Source: Gemmatimonadota bacterium (GTDB lineage Bacteria; Latescibacterota; UBA2968). From it: a DNA stretch of 64,000 bases. The first letter of the stretch is position 1. The number at the start of each line of letters is the position of its first letter. Below the pieces are notes generated by a model. That model was not told the DNA's origin. It searched no databases and was given only the letters and a program-made list of their open reading frames with translations. The DNA lies in contig VXRD01000161.1 of NCBI GenBank assembly GCA_009838845.1, positions 1 to 64,000 on the forward strand, written 5' to 3'. Positions 52,560 to 61,584 of the stretch are shown here, one piece after another. The translations under genes and the position numbers were made by a program.

Positions 52560-53552
52560 ATGAATCGATTCTTACTGGTTTGGTTGGTCTGTTTCGCGGT
52601 CGCCTGTGGTTCGTCCGATAAGGGTCTCGATCCCGAAGAAGTTCCCACTTTTTCCGAAGGCGATATTTTGCTCACAGATGCCGCCCAGCGCGCGCTGTTT
52701 CGCATCCATCCCGGTACGGGAGACCGCACTGTTGTCAATGACCGCATCGGCGGTGTTCCCCGGCAGATCGCCCGGGATGCCAATGGCGACCTTCTGATGA
52801 CTCTCTCTGGAAGCGGTCTGCCCATTGTCCTGCGGTTCGATGTCCGAACGGGCGATCTTTTTATTGTGTCTTCAGGCGGTAGCCCCATAGATCCCAATGT
52901 CCCGATTATCGGTTCAGGTCCCGCGTTTTTGGGACCGGTCGGCTTAGTGCGAGAATCATCTGGACAACTCATAGTTGGCGATCAGCCATCTGCTACTATT
53001 TTCCGCGTTGATCCCAATAGTGGAGATCGCACAGTTGTCTCTGGTCCCGGTCGAGGTGATGGACCGCCCTTTACTGGTGGTATCAAGCAGTTTGCCCTGG
53101 AGGCCGATGGCAATCTCCTATTGGTGGTCGGCTCAGTTTCACAGGGGGGTGAGGGACGTATTTTCCGCATTGATCCCAATAGTGGTGACCGCACGGTCGT
53201 CTCTGGTCCAGAAATGGGTGAGGGACCCCGATTGATGGATCCGGAAGGGATTGTTCTGAGCACCCTTAACACCATTTTTGTCACGGATATCGGTCAGGCC
53301 GCTGTTATCCGAGTTGATCCTCGCAGTGGAGACCGCACCATTATTTCAAGCCCTTTTATGGGTGGGGGTGAATTGCCCGATATTCCCTCTGGCCTCGCTT
53401 TTAATACGCTTGATCAACTCCTGGTGGCAGATCGCACCGTTATCTACCGCGTGGATATCGATACTGGCGATCGTACTGTTATCTCGGCGCCGATTATTGG
53501 TCAGGGCGAACCTTTTCTGGTGGCGGATGATATTTTTGTGATTAAGAATTGA
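52560..53552 (+). CDS. Propeller-type repeat lipoprotein
   Basis: The start at ATG 52560 follows GGGGAA 7 bases earlier. The lipobox AVAC anchors the protein. It contains six or more repeats of the type (F/I/Y)RxDxxSGDRTVVSG, spaced ~45-60 residues, as in six- or seven-bladed beta-propellers of the NHL/SMP-30 kind. No active-site residues are clear. Function: probably binding or scaffolding outside the inner membrane. The upstream gap 52459-52559, shared with the HEAT gene, has no clear promoter. Confidence 0.82.
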   Translation: MNRFLLVWLVCFAVACGSSDKGLDPEEVPTFSEGDILLTDAAQRALFRIHPGTGDRTVVNDRIGGVPRQIARDANGDLLMTLSGSGLPIVLRFDVRTGDLFIVSSGGSPIDPNVPIIGSGPAFLGPVGLVRESSGQLIVGDQPSATIFRVDPNSGDRTVVSGPGRGDGPPFTGGIKQFALEADGNLLLVVGSVSQGGEGRIFRIDPNSGDRTVVSGPEMGEGPRLMDPEGIVLSTLNTIFVTDIGQAAVIRVDPRSGDRTIISSPFMGGGELPDIPSGLAFNTLDQLLVADRTVIYRVDIDTGDRTVISAPIIGQGEPFLVADDIFVIKN

Positions 53553-53553
53553 T

Positions 53554-55104
53554 TTATCTGACCTTTTTGTTCCGAATCATTTGCAGGCCCTGTCGTGCGT
53601 CCGGATGGGTTGGGTCGATTTGAACCGCGCGTTCGAAATATACCTGTGCCGAGTCCGTGCGGCCCTGATTGAGCAATAGCGTTCCCAACTTCACATGGCC
53701 ATCGTAGAACCGGGGTGCAAGCTCGATTGAGCGGAGAAATGACGCTTCTGCACCCGCCGTATCTCGGAATCTTTCCAGGGCCATTCCCAGATCGTAATGC
53801 GCTGTGAAAAGCGTGGGTTCCAGGTCGAGGGCTTTTCGAAATTGGGCAATGGCGAGGCCGAGAAATCCCCGCCGGTCCAGTGCATATCCGATTTGCAAAT
53901 AGGCTTCTACATCTCCGGGAGCCAGCGCATCGGCTGCTGCTTGCTCTCGCGCGGCCAGGTCCATCCGACCATTTCCCGCGTGGCGCGCCGCCCGCTCCAG
54001 GTGCATCATATAGACTTCGCACTGCCGGCTCAATGCCACTCCCGAGCGATAAACACCCAATCCGATGCCCACAAATAATGCGACCACGCCGATGCGGAAA
54101 AGCCATTGTCTGCCCCACCAGGCGCGGCCCTGCAGGAATAAGACCGCGGCTACCGGTGATGTGACAAAACCTGTACCGAATCCCTCAGCTACCCAGGCGA
54201 TAACCGCAGAGGCCAGAATATAGGGCATGGATACTTTTGGCAATGCCATGAGACATAGCAGGGCGAGGGGAATCAGCGAAATTAGCAGGTCTGGTCGTCC
54301 GCCAATGCCCACCTGCGCTACGATCATTACCGCTGTGAACAGCCCTATGCACACCCACATCAATTCATGCCGAGACCTTTGCTTGCTTTCGGCTGTTTCC
54401 ACGGTTGTGGAGCCTGCGCCGGTCAGTGCCAGAACGCCCAGAGTCAGGATGCTTATCCAGTGCCAGATTACAAAGGGTTGCGTGGGTACTGCGCGTGAAA
54501 TCGGCTCGGAAAACAGGTGTAAAAACAGATGTAAAAGAAATACGCCCCACAGCGCGTGCGCCCAGACTCTGCGCCGATGGGGCGTACAGAATACCAGAAA
54601 ATAGGGGATAAAGAACTCGAATCCCACCGCAAACCACTCCGCTATTCCCACAGTTGGCACACCTGCAAAGAAACGATTGTGCGTCGGTATGCTCCACAGC
54701 CACCAGCCCGCGGCTGCCGCTCCGCCTTCTACCCCATATCCCACGGCTGCCATTCCCACGCAAGTCATCCCTACAGTGGCCATTAAATCGCCTTTAAGTG
54801 CGGGTATCCGCGCCAGCACCCGCTCAGCGAGCCACCAACTCACATAGAGGGCAAAAATCCATCCGATTACCGCTTGTAGAGACGCTGAAAAAATTTGTAC
54901 TACCGGCTGCGTGAATACATAGGGCATCACGCCCCCCTGCGATTCCACTGTGATCCAGTGAATCACATTTCCCCGCACGACACCAAATAGAAATGCCGAG
55001 ATGAAAAAACTCAGCGCAATGCGGCGGCCCCGATGGGACCAGGCGTGCCACATCAGCAGGGCTATCGCCGCAGCAGAGGGCACAAAAAGCAGAAGCGTTT
55101 TCAT
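53554..55104 (-). CDS. Polytopic membrane protein with C-terminal TPRs
   Basis: The N-terminal ~365 residues hold about ten hydrophobic segments. The stretch GGAAAAGWWLWSIPTHNRFFAGVPTVGIAEWFAVGF is vaguely like carotenoid-biosynthesis (CruF/DUF422-type) membrane proteins, but this match is weak. The C-terminal ~130 residues form three TPRs (AIAQFRKALDLEPTLFTAHYDLG, SFLRSIELAPRFYDGHVKLG, VYFERAVQIDPTHPDARQGL). GAGGAG lies before the ATG. It is the last gene of the GWxTD/UbiA/desaturase run, 13 bp from the desaturase gene. Confidence 0.72.
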   Translation of the reverse strand: MKTLLLFVPSAAAIALLMWHAWSHRGRRIALSFFISAFLFGVVRGNVIHWITVESQGGVMPYVFTQPVVQIFSASLQAVIGWIFALYVSWWLAERVLARIPALKGDLMATVGMTCVGMAAVGYGVEGGAAAAGWWLWSIPTHNRFFAGVPTVGIAEWFAVGFEFFIPYFLVFCTPHRRRVWAHALWGVFLLHLFLHLFSEPISRAVPTQPFVIWHWISILTLGVLALTGAGSTTVETAESKQRSRHELMWVCIGLFTAVMIVAQVGIGGRPDLLISLIPLALLCLMALPKVSMPYILASAVIAWVAEGFGTGFVTSPVAAVLFLQGRAWWGRQWLFRIGVVALFVGIGLGVYRSGVALSRQCEVYMMHLERAARHAGNGRMDLAAREQAAADALAPGDVEAYLQIGYALDRRGFLGLAIAQFRKALDLEPTLFTAHYDLGMALERFRDTAGAEASFLRSIELAPRFYDGHVKLGTLLLNQGRTDSAQVYFERAVQIDPTHPDARQGLQMIRNKKVR

Positions 55105-55117
55105 GGCTCCTCTTGTT

Positions 55118-56077
55118 TTATATTATGATGTCTGACTGCGTATGGGGTGCGTGGTTTTTGATAAACCAGAGATAGAGCACCTGACTGTAGGAAAAAAATA
55201 CCATCTGTTTCCGTTGGAAAAAGGGTTCCAGTTCTTTTTGCAATTTCCGCAGGTTGTAAAACGGCACGCCCGGGAAATAGTGGTGTTCCAGGTGATATGT
55301 CGAAAACAGATATAGAAAATTCCATATCCAATTGGATCGCATGAGGGTTGTCCAGTTGGCGATTTCATCTGGATTTATCACATAGTGCTGCCCCAACCGG
55401 TTGACAGTAAAAGCAATGGGAAAAATAAAAAATACCGGAAAAAGATGCGCTTTAAAAGCAAACCACGGGTCCAGCGTCCAGAACCACGTCAGGATTCCCA
55501 GGTGCAGGATGATTCCCAACGTGCGTTCTCGTTTGATCTGACGGCACAGTTGTTCTGGATAGCCTTTGAAGGTTTCGGCTACTGCCCGAAAATAAATGGG
55601 GAATAGCATTGGCGTGCAGTAAAGTAGCTTGAACCAAGGTGAATTGATGCGGGGTGACAGGTGCGCGCGTTTGGGGTCGGCCTGCAAGGAACCCAGGTGA
55701 TCGTGATGGTCCAGATGCCACCGCTTGAACTGTGAAGATGCCAGCCCGGAAATCCACCCGTACACAAGCCCCAGGAGGTCGTTGAGGCGGTGCTTCTTGC
55801 GGAAAATGCACCGATGTACGGATTCGTGTAGCAAAACGGAGAAGCTGAAAATTACGAATCCCAGGAGTACGCTTGCGGGAAACCAGGCCCAGAATGAATC
55901 GACGTGGTAAATCCAGACGGGTAGTCCCACCAGCAGTGCTATCTGCCGGAAGGCGATCCAAAAATGTCGCCAGGGCCGCCGCTGGTGCAGGTCTGTCAGC
56001 CGTTCCTTTGAAATTGCCGCCCGCAGTTCCCGGTTTAAGTCTCGCGCATGGTCGTGATATGTCAGTTCCGCCGCCAT
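55118..56077 (-). CDS. Membrane fatty-acid desaturase-family protein
   Basis: Start at ATG 56077 with GGAGG upstream, 319 residues. Three histidine boxes: HESVH (84-88), HLDHHDH (121-127) and HLEHHYFPG (262-270). These bind the di-iron centre of membrane-bound desaturases and carotenoid hydroxylases. Hydrophobic segments lie around the boxes. The substrate could be an acyl lipid or an isoprenoid such as the product of the neighbouring UbiA enzyme; both are open. It is 14 bp from the UbiA gene. Confidence 0.88.
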   Translation of the reverse strand: MAAELTYHDHARDLNRELRAAISKERLTDLHQRRPWRHFWIAFRQIALLVGLPVWIYHVDSFWAWFPASVLLGFVIFSFSVLLHESVHRCIFRKKHRLNDLLGLVYGWISGLASSQFKRWHLDHHDHLGSLQADPKRAHLSPRINSPWFKLLYCTPMLFPIYFRAVAETFKGYPEQLCRQIKRERTLGIILHLGILTWFWTLDPWFAFKAHLFPVFFIFPIAFTVNRLGQHYVINPDEIANWTTLMRSNWIWNFLYLFSTYHLEHHYFPGVPFYNLRKLQKELEPFFQRKQMVFFSYSQVLYLWFIKNHAPHTQSDIII

Positions 56078-56091
56078 GGCAAACCTCCGCG

Positions 56092-56973
56092 TTAGCCGAT
56101 TGCAAATACGTACACAAACCCCACATGTCCCGCCATCAATAGCAAATACATGTGTTTCCAAGAAATGTGATTGGATTCAAATGTTAATGCCTCGGGGCGC
56201 TTCAACATCAACCACCCGACATACCCGCCCCAAAATGCCAGAGAGCCAAGCCACTGCGCGCTCGACGGCACCCATTCCCACATCGCACCAATGGGAATGA
56301 GCGCAAAGGGCAATACCAGAAAAGGCAGTATCATCCACGCTGCTCGCCGGGGTCCCAATAGTACGGGTAATGTCTTCATGCCGAAGGCGCGGTCTCCTTC
56401 CACATCTGCGAAATCTTTGGTGTTGCTGGCTCCAAACACGTAGAGGCCGAATACCAGGCCCACAAACCAGGGTGCCGGGTGCCATATAGGTTCCACAACT
56501 GCCCATCCCCCTATGGGTAGCAAACACCCCCGTCCGAATCCCAGTGCCAGACTTGAAGAGAGTGCGTGTCGTTTCAGCCGCAAGGGCGGTGCTGAATAGG
56601 CAAGCGTGAGCAATGCACCCACCGCGAAGATGCCCAGCAGTCGGGGATGTACCAGATAGGCGAGACCGAGGGCGATGATATAACACGCGGTTCCCAGCAG
56701 TGCCGCCCCGCGCATGGATACGCTTCCCGAGGGCATGGGGCGGGTGGGTTTGTTGATCCGATCAATTTCCAGATCGCAGCACTGGTTGATGATGTTCGAT
56801 CCCGCATTCAGGATTGTGACAGCCAGCGTGCCTACCAGGCCCGCTGTTGGGATTTCTCCGCCGGTAGCCATTGCCGATCCCGCGAGAAATCCGACGGCAG
56901 GTGCCAGTAGTGTGAAGGGTCGCGCGAGTACCACAAAGGCGCGGAATCCATTTTGTTCCATAGAATTGCTCAT
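56092..56973 (-). CDS. UbiA-family prenyltransferase
   Basis: A 293-residue, strongly hydrophobic protein with the two aspartate-rich motifs of the family: NIINQCCDLEIDRINKPTRP (D67 and D71) and NTKDFADVEGDRAFGMKTLP (D187, D190 and D194), and YSAPPLRLKRH between. It would transfer a polyprenyl chain to an aromatic, chlorin, glycerol or terpene acceptor. Some UbiA members elongate lycopene, which would fit the desaturase and the membrane-TPR protein as a carotenoid pathway, but this is not proved. It overlaps the GWxTD gene by 4 bp. Confidence 0.87.
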   Translation of the reverse strand: MSNSMEQNGFRAFVVLARPFTLLAPAVGFLAGSAMATGGEIPTAGLVGTLAVTILNAGSNIINQCCDLEIDRINKPTRPMPSGSVSMRGAALLGTACYIIALGLAYLVHPRLLGIFAVGALLTLAYSAPPLRLKRHALSSSLALGFGRGCLLPIGGWAVVEPIWHPAPWFVGLVFGLYVFGASNTKDFADVEGDRAFGMKTLPVLLGPRRAAWMILPFLVLPFALIPIGAMWEWVPSSAQWLGSLAFWGGYVGWLMLKRPEALTFESNHISWKHMYLLLMAGHVGFVYVFAIG

Positions 56974-59396
56974 TCGCTTTGGGCCTTTGTTCCCTGCTTA
57001 TCCACCACGTAAAAACGGGCTGTTTTGAACACTTCAATGTCGCGGTTTAGATCTTTTACGGAGACGACTACTTCGTGTTGACCGGGTGCGATATCTCCCA
57101 AATCCAGTTCTACAAAGTTTTCGCTTTTTGTTTGCGTGCCCGTTTGCTCATACCGAATCGTCACTTCCTCTCTGCTACCGCCCGATAGCATCCGGCCCAG
57201 CCCCGATAGCGCGCGGATCAGCAGCGGCGTATGGTTGGCGTCTCGCACTGTATAGGCGACTTCGTAGCGCGTCTGTCCAAATGAATCGCGCAGCAAATTG
57301 TAGATTTCAAAATAAATAAAAAACGATGTTTCCTGGTAGAATATCCGACCTGGCGAGGGATCGACCCGGAAGCCCGATCTCACAAACTGGCCCGTGGTTC
57401 CCGAATCTACCTGAGCTACTGCACGGGCTACCTGGATGCCGCTGACCATCAGTGTATCCCGGTTGTATGAATCTACCGGTACAGCTTTTTGATAAACGCC
57501 CATCAAGTCCACTTCTGGGCGCCAGACTTGAACGGCGAGCATATAATCGCCCGGGGGCACGTCCATTGGAAATTCTTCCACCAGTACGGATCTGCTGCCC
57601 CGTGGTGCCATGACTTCAACATCGCCCTGTACGCGATAGACTTTTCCAGAGCGCTCGTTGATCAGGGCTACCCGACGCTGTACCCGCGCCGTGTCGCTGG
57701 CATCCTGCACATAGAGGTTGCGGGTGGGTACTCCCATGAATACCCGAATTTCTGTATTGTCGTCTGTTCCTTTAAAATCCACTGTATCAAAATGAAAATC
57801 CAGTGGTTCGTAATAACTAATGTTATAGACTTCGGGTATGTCCCGGGTGATGCGGGGCATGAAGGTGGCCGGCGAATATTCCGAGAATAGTCGCGATATC
57901 CGCAGGGTTTGGTCGTGCCCAAAACGTTCCAAGCGGTTTCGGTCTTCTGTGGTCAGAACGGGCGGCGGCGCGTAATCGTAACGCCCGGAGGTAAATTCGT
58001 CGGTAAATACCACTTCGATGCCTCCGCCGATGCGGGTGTAAAACCATACTTCCCATTTCACGGTCATTCCGGCAATGCCCGTTGTCACGGGTTTGTACCC
58101 GTAAAATCCCAGGGTGTCTTCAGCGGCCATGCCCGCCCGGGCCTGCATGGAACCTTCAAAGGGCATGCGGGGCAGGTCGTCCAGTTCGGGGTTGTCTTCG
58201 TCGATGATGTTGATAAATCTTTCTGTTTTCACTGGATATACAGGTCCCAGAAACGTGTGGTGTACACCATCGGGACCGTAGAGCCGGCGGGCGAGTTCTG
58301 TCTGGATGATTTCCACTGGTTGGGGTACGTTGAGGTTTAATGAGCGGGAAGTGGAGCGGTGGTCTGGTTCCCCATAACGGATATAGACCTCACCTCGCCG
58401 ATCATAGGGAAATTGCTTTCGTCCGTAGTTTTCCCGCGCATAGAGCACCCGCCGATAGTGCTCGCACCATCGCATCAGTCCGCCACTGGCTTTCAGGGGG
58501 TCTTTTCTCAGCCAGAATCGCCGCAGGAAATCTCTCCGGCGCTCTGGTGGGCTTTGTCGATAGGCCTCCGCTTCTCTGGATATCGCTACAATCGATATAT
58601 CCCAGTAGAGTGCTCCTTCCTCTTCAGATAGTGTGGAAATGTATTCTTCAAAAGCGATGAGCGCGTCTTCGAAATTGCCCCGCTCCATGAGTATTTGTCC
58701 CAGAATCGCATAGCCCCTCGGGTCTTCCAGCCGACCCAGCAGGCGTTCGGCTTCTGCCTTTTTGCCCGATTCGGCCAGGCTGCGGATAAACAGGTAGGCC
58801 GCTTCCTGGTCTTTGGGCTGGCGCTTGAGGTACTGGTCGTAATAATAAACCGCTACCTGATCCAATTTGTCGTCATTGTAGAGCTGGCCAAGAAGCAGAT
58901 ATCCCGGCGCGTATTCGGGATCGATCTGGATTGCCCGTCCCGCCGCTTTTACGGCATCGCCTGTTTCAGATATTCGATAGAGGCGGGCGAGATGGTAGTA
59001 CATTTTTGCCTGGGTCGAATCCAGTGCTACGGCTCTTTGCAAATGGGGGCGGGCACCCCGCCAGTCGTTTTTCAAATCCAGATAAGCCAGCCCTGAGCCC
59101 AGATGCGCTTCCACCCACGCCGAATCGGCCTGCACTGCTTTGCGAAATGCTTTGATAGCGTCGTCGGCCTGTTTAGACTGGAGGTGGAGTTGTCCGATCA
59201 TGGTCAGCACCCGCGCAGGCTGGGATTGCTGTCCGACGATCTTTTCCAGGTCTTTGACGGCCTGTTTTATACTGTCTTTGTGCGAGGCCTGCAATGCCCG
59301 GGCGTAAATCGACTCGGCGTTTTCAGCATGTACCGTTCCGGTCCCGCATAATCCGATAAAAAGGCCAATCGCAAGATAGAAATAATAATTTTTCAT
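56970..59396 (-). CDS. GWxTD-domain protein with N-terminal TPRs
   Basis: The start at ATG 59396 gives an 808-residue protein with a signal peptide (residues 1-23). The first ~250 residues are TPRs. The GWxTD region is recognised by FWLRKDPLKASGGLMRWCEHYRRVLYAR and DRRGEVYIRYGEPD (the namesake motif itself is not conserved). Beta-rich domains follow to the end. GWxTD proteins are widely found in soil and FCB-group bacteria, and their function is unknown. The gene heads the UbiA/desaturase run. No clear ribosome site is visible. Confidence 0.82.
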   Translation of the reverse strand: MKNYYFYLAIGLFIGLCGTGTVHAENAESIYARALQASHKDSIKQAVKDLEKIVGQQSQPARVLTMIGQLHLQSKQADDAIKAFRKAVQADSAWVEAHLGSGLAYLDLKNDWRGARPHLQRAVALDSTQAKMYYHLARLYRISETGDAVKAAGRAIQIDPEYAPGYLLLGQLYNDDKLDQVAVYYYDQYLKRQPKDQEAAYLFIRSLAESGKKAEAERLLGRLEDPRGYAILGQILMERGNFEDALIAFEEYISTLSEEEGALYWDISIVAISREAEAYRQSPPERRRDFLRRFWLRKDPLKASGGLMRWCEHYRRVLYARENYGRKQFPYDRRGEVYIRYGEPDHRSTSRSLNLNVPQPVEIIQTELARRLYGPDGVHHTFLGPVYPVKTERFINIIDEDNPELDDLPRMPFEGSMQARAGMAAEDTLGFYGYKPVTTGIAGMTVKWEVWFYTRIGGGIEVVFTDEFTSGRYDYAPPPVLTTEDRNRLERFGHDQTLRISRLFSEYSPATFMPRITRDIPEVYNISYYEPLDFHFDTVDFKGTDDNTEIRVFMGVPTRNLYVQDASDTARVQRRVALINERSGKVYRVQGDVEVMAPRGSRSVLVEEFPMDVPPGDYMLAVQVWRPEVDLMGVYQKAVPVDSYNRDTLMVSGIQVARAVAQVDSGTTGQFVRSGFRVDPSPGRIFYQETSFFIYFEIYNLLRDSFGQTRYEVAYTVRDANHTPLLIRALSGLGRMLSGGSREEVTIRYEQTGTQTKSENFVELDLGDIAPGQHEVVVSVKDLNRDIEVFKTARFYVVDKQGTKAQSE

Positions 59397-59509
59397 TGTG
59401 CTGTGTTCACAAGAGATGTGATTCTCCGCAAGGTTTTCTAAAGTATAACAAAAAAATAGAATGGAATCGCTGTTTTTTCGCGCTGGTCTCTCTTCAGGTA
59501 AGGCAGTAA

Positions 59510-59538
59510 TTGCATTTTTTGCATACACGCCTTAGATT
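59510..59538 (+). promoter_or_regulatory. Weak promoter candidate of the TPR/CRTAC1 pair
   Basis: TTGCAT (59510-59515), 17 bases and TAGATT (59533-59538), with about 27 bases to the start codon of the TPR gene. The divergent minus-strand GWxTD gene has only a TATACT-like -10 (59442-59447). Both are modest. Confidence 0.25.
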
Positions 59539-59565
59539 GTGGATTGAACTGTCCAGGAGTTTTTC

Positions 59566-61584
59566 ATGCGCGTTATTATTTTCTTTTTTATCCTGATAAT
59601 GCCCCTATCGGCTCACAGTCGCCCGGTGGTCGCGGTTTTGCCTTTTGAAGAGGCGAATACCGATTGGCTCTCGGAGGGTATGGCCTGGAGTTTGTCAGAT
59701 AAGCTCCGCCGCGTGTCGGCACTGCAAATGGTCGATTCCAATCGGCTGAATGCCGCTCTGTCCCAATATCAGACGCCTGTGCAAATTGGCCAGTCAGCGG
59801 GGGCAACACTGGTCCTGTATGGTGCCTGTCGGTTGCAGAAAGACCAGCTCCAGATTTCCGCCCGCGTTTTGCGGGTTGATACTGACCATATTCTGGAACT
59901 GGGAGAGGTGGAAGGTCCTCTCGATTCTCTATTCGCCCTGCAGGATAGCGTGATTCGCCGCTTCCTGGACGGTGTTGATCTCAGCTCCACTGTCATCGAA
60001 TGGGAGGCGATTATTCGCAGACCCACCCGATCAGTTCAGGCGTATATCCACTGGGTGCGCGCCCGGAGTATGCTGACTGGCAATGCCGAGGATCCGGATG
60101 TTGTGCGCGGTCACCTCACCCTCGCCCTTGCCGAGGATGCCGATTATGCCGATGCCCACAGCCACCTGGGGTTGCTCTTTGTCGCGCAACGCCGGTTCAG
60201 AGAAGCGCTCGGTGCCCTGCAGACCGCTGTGCGCCTCAAGCCGGATGATCCACTGACTCGCTACAATCTGGGGGTGACCTATGCCAGTTTGGGGCAGCCC
60301 GATCGCGCTGCTGTCTCGTTCCAGGATGCGATCCGCCTCAAGCCGGATGATCCCATTACCCACTACAATCTGGGTATTCTACACCATCTTCAGGGCAACC
60401 ACGAGGCTGCTATTGCGCCTTTGCAGACGGCGGTTCGTCTCAAGCCCGATTTTGTGGTCGCCTATCTGACGCTGGGCATTGCCCTTGCCAATACGCAATC
60501 CCACACTCGCGCAGAAGACGCACTGAAAGAGGCGATTCGCCTGTCTCCCGAAAATGCTGATGCGCACTACAATCTGGGCGTTGTCTATATCGAGATGGGG
60601 CATCGCGATCAGGCGACCGAAGTTTTAGAGCAGGCTATCTCGCACAATCCAGAGCACGCCGATGCCCATTTTAATCTGGGGCGCGCTTATGAGGCACTGG
60701 GTCGCTATGATGAAGCTGTCGCTGCCTTCAAACAGGCGGCTCAATTCAATCCCGATTATGCCGATTTGCACTTTAATCTGGGCATTGCCCATACCGAGGC
60801 CGGGCGTTTTGAGGAGGCTATTCGCACTCTGCACACTGCCCGCCGGATCTATCCGCAAGATCCGCTCATCTATCACAATATGGGTATTGCCTATCGAAAT
60901 GCCGCGCGTTTTGAAGAGGCGGAAAATGCTTTTCGAGAAGCGCTGCGTCTCAATCCCCATCTGGCCGATATTCACCTGTCTCTGGGCAGTCTGCAACTGG
61001 ATATGGGACGCTATGAGCAGGGCCTTTCATCCATTCGAGAGGCTGTGCGCCTGACGTCTAAAAATGCCGATGCTCACCGCTATCTGGGCGAGGCTCTGGC
61101 TTATTTGAAACAGTTTCCGGATGCGATTCAGGCTTTCCGAAAAGCCATTGAGCTTAAGGGCGACGATGGAGACGCACATCTCGGTCTGGGTATGGTCTAT
61201 TTGCAGACTGGGCAAAAAACCGCGGCTGCATCAGCTCTCAAAACGGGTCTTCGACTCAGTCCCGGACACCCCGATTCTCTGGCTATTGCCCGCGAGATCG
61301 CGCGGTTGCAGAAGCAGCCTGATCAGGTCAGTACCTACCTGAACCGCGCCCGCGCTTTTGAGGATGCCGGGCTTTTGGACGAAGCGATTAATTCCTACCG
61401 CAAAGCCGCCAGTCTCAGTCCCGAGAATGCCGATATTCAGCACGCCCTGGGCATGACCTGCCTGCGGGCGAATCGTCCGGAAGATGCGCTGCCCGCTTTT
61501 CGGAAGGTTCTCAGGCTTCGTCCGGATCATCCCGATGCAAATCTCATTCGGGATTTTATTCGCCGCATGGAAGAGGGGCAATGA
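59566..61584 (+). CDS. Secreted TPR protein with FlgO/TolB-N-like domain
   Basis: A signal peptide (1-18) is followed by ~130 residues resembling the FlgO/TolB-N type (VVAVLPFEEANTDWLSEGMAWSLSDKLRRV, QIGQSAGATLVLYGA). The remaining ~450 residues hold about 13 TPR units with the YNLGxxYxxxGxxxxAxxxFxxAxxLxP pattern. It is likely a periplasmic protein-binding scaffold. It is coupled to the CRTAC1 gene by a 4-bp overlap. Confidence 0.88.
   Translation: MRVIIFFFILIMPLSAHSRPVVAVLPFEEANTDWLSEGMAWSLSDKLRRVSALQMVDSNRLNAALSQYQTPVQIGQSAGATLVLYGACRLQKDQLQISARVLRVDTDHILELGEVEGPLDSLFALQDSVIRRFLDGVDLSSTVIEWEAIIRRPTRSVQAYIHWVRARSMLTGNAEDPDVVRGHLTLALAEDADYADAHSHLGLLFVAQRRFREALGALQTAVRLKPDDPLTRYNLGVTYASLGQPDRAAVSFQDAIRLKPDDPITHYNLGILHHLQGNHEAAIAPLQTAVRLKPDFVVAYLTLGIALANTQSHTRAEDALKEAIRLSPENADAHYNLGVVYIEMGHRDQATEVLEQAISHNPEHADAHFNLGRAYEALGRYDEAVAAFKQAAQFNPDYADLHFNLGIAHTEAGRFEEAIRTLHTARRIYPQDPLIYHNMGIAYRNAARFEEAENAFREALRLNPHLADIHLSLGSLQLDMGRYEQGLSSIREAVRLTSKNADAHRYLGEALAYLKQFPDAIQAFRKAIELKGDDGDAHLGLGMVYLQTGQKTAAASALKTGLRLSPGHPDSLAIAREIARLQKQPDQVSTYLNRARAFEDAGLLDEAINSYRKAASLSPENADIQHALGMTCLRANRPEDALPAFRKVLRLRPDHPDANLIRDFIRRMEEGQ

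Noticed and set aside
53554-55104. Definite assignment of the membrane-TPR protein as a carotenoid enzyme
   Set aside because: Only a short stretch resembles CruF-type proteins; catalytic residues could not be matched, so the function is left open.
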